Source: Luidia sarsii
Lineage: Eukaryota > Echinodermata > Asteroidea > Paxillosida > Luidiidae
Reading direction: 5' to 3'
DNA: 64,000 bases
NCBI GenBank assembly: GCA_949987565.1
Contig: OX465115.1
Location: 11,672,555-11,736,554, forward strand
Of this stretch, positions 62,477-64,000 are shown one piece after another (the stretch's first letter is position 1; every line of letters starts with the position of its first letter). The position numbers and the translations under genes are program-made. Below the pieces are notes generated by a model. The model searched no databases. It was not told the DNA's origin and was given only the letters and a program-made list of their open reading frames with translations.

Positions 62477-64000
62477 CACCTAAATACATGTAACACAATT
62501 GCTGATAAAATGACCATAGATTTCCTCCATGTAATGACGATCACTGATCTGAAGGACTGTCTATGGAAACGATTCTCTCTTTTTTTCTCCCCGACAGTCG
62601 ATTGACAAGATCGCCTGGAACCAATTGCCTATTGCTTCATTTCGGAAGTTATCATTAAGCAGTACGCACACTGACGTAATGATTTACCTCATGTGCCCAT
62701 TGTAAACTTTCTCTCTCGTTGGGTCAATAAGTGTTGGCTGTATAGGAAACACCGATTTATCCAATCCAATCCAATCCAATCCAATCCAATCCGATCCAAC
62801 ACCGTTGGTCTGGTTTTACCAGAACTGTTGGGGTTTGTGAATGATTGTGATCGACCCATTCCAACCATGGAGCTATCCAACCTTGGGGCTTTTGTGGACC
62901 AAACATGTTACCAGATAGTACGTTAATGGTTGAATATTTACCACCTTTTTCTCACTACATTGTGTACTGTGTGCACACCTGAACATCTCAGAGGCGTTCC
63001 AGTTTACGTACTCGGAGAAATCCTAGTTTTAGATTGAAACTGAACTTCCCCACCGATCGTTTTTTTCTCCTGTCTATGCTGTTTGGATGTTTGGTATACC
63101 AAAAAATACCGTAAAGTTATATTCATCGCAGGGCATGTATCCTCGTCTCACCTCCCTTTATTTCTTCAGTTTCGTCACTATAGTGATGTCATAATTCTAA
63201 TTTCCTTCCTCCTACCCCACCCCCTCTCTCTTTCTCCCGGGGCTCGTGAAATTCTTGACATTTGGCTAATAATTGGCCGGGGCTCGGCTCGGTGATTACG
63301 AGCGCAATACGCCTTCCACGAGGCCGGTGGGCGACGCGCTGGGGACGGGGGGCTCAAACCGCTCAAGGCCGGCCATATCCGGGCGTTGTCATATCCGCGT
63401 AATATGTATGCACGTTTCAAAGTCGGCAGCAATTTCTCAAAACAAATCTACGGAGTTGAGAGTGAACACGATTTGACTAACACGGTTTGTACGTACCAGA
63501 ACTCTATCCGGCCCGTGGGATGGGGGCCTACACTAACACTGTGAACATCAAAACCCCGGCATTGAAAATCAGGAGGATAATGTCGTGTTGCCGTGGAACA
63601 AACATTCGCTGCATATACCAGTTTATTAACCAGTAATTCATGCTCAAAATGCTCTTCGCCAGCTTTGCACGGTTATTTTACCAGCGGTCTATTCAAGGCC
63701 ACATTCTTGATGGTAAATGGCTGCAATGCTCAAGCCTATGCCACAACTGCCTGGCAGATGAGTTGGTCGGCGATTTGGCTAGAGCATGTCAAATGAGGTG
63801 AAATCTCCAAGGTGAATTAACTTCAAAAGGGTCCATGAATTCACTACAAATTTGGACAAGACATCATGACATAATTATTCACCAAATGATTACAGTTTAG
63901 ATTTCCAAGATGTGATGACAGGCACCGATCTTTGCTGATGTGGGGCGCCATGCAGTAAGAAGAATTTAACATTTTCTTTTTGAACTGAAGTCAGGAAGAT
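62477..64000. other. Right flank, no gene recognised
   Basis: Unique-looking sequence with an (AATCC)n microsatellite at about 62760-62795. The first exon or promoter of the M13 gene may lie here or further right, but I see no supported exon. Confidence 0.4.

Overview
This is animal nuclear DNA: split genes with GT/AG introns, tRNA-derived SINEs, Penelope-like and LINE remnants, several MITE families and many minisatellites. The repeat mix suggests a marine invertebrate, perhaps a deuterostome such as an echinoderm. That is an impression from style; nothing in the sequence proves it.

Layout: (1) 1-807, minus strand: 5' part of a JmjC-domain oxygenase gene with a signal peptide, continuing off the left edge. 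(2) 3504-30058, plus strand: a complete 21-exon USP5/isopeptidase T gene. The exons add up to 2409 nt (802 codons plus stop) and every junction keeps the frame. Its introns hold four copies of a TTAA-ended MITE, SINEs, a Penelope-like element fragment with a hammerhead-ribozyme-like tail, and at least six minisatellites, several lying against exon edges. (3) 30059-32921: gene-poor, with repeats. (4) 32922-53631, minus strand: a neprilysin-like M13 zinc endopeptidase gene. Twenty exons were resolved, from the transmembrane anchor to the C-terminal CxxW; the most 5' exon and a short juxtamembrane exon were not. (5) 54769-62476: a 38-bp minisatellite split by a 6.5-kb, almost perfectly palindromic element at 55497-62026. 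(6) 62477-64000: no gene recognised.

The standout is the palindrome. Its two ends are the same 37-bp sequence beginning AGTAGTATATAAAG, and it is bounded by a 6-bp target duplication (GTTGCA). Removing the element and one GTTGCA restores the minisatellite unit exactly. The 6-bp duplication and AGT-repeat termini match Polinton/Maverick elements. Here, however, each ~3.25-kb arm carries the same two genes (an acidic C2H2 zinc-finger protein and an unrecognised 164-aa protein) in mirror image, and I recognised no polymerase, integrase, ATPase, protease or capsid gene. I read it as a mirror-image, non-autonomous derivative of a protein-primed linear element, comparable to symmetric defective genomes of adenovirus-type replicons, that still integrated in the normal way.

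A second theme is hammerhead-like RNA motifs: two near-identical copies (13.35 and 35.46 kb) and one directly downstream of the Penelope-like fragment (25.47 kb).
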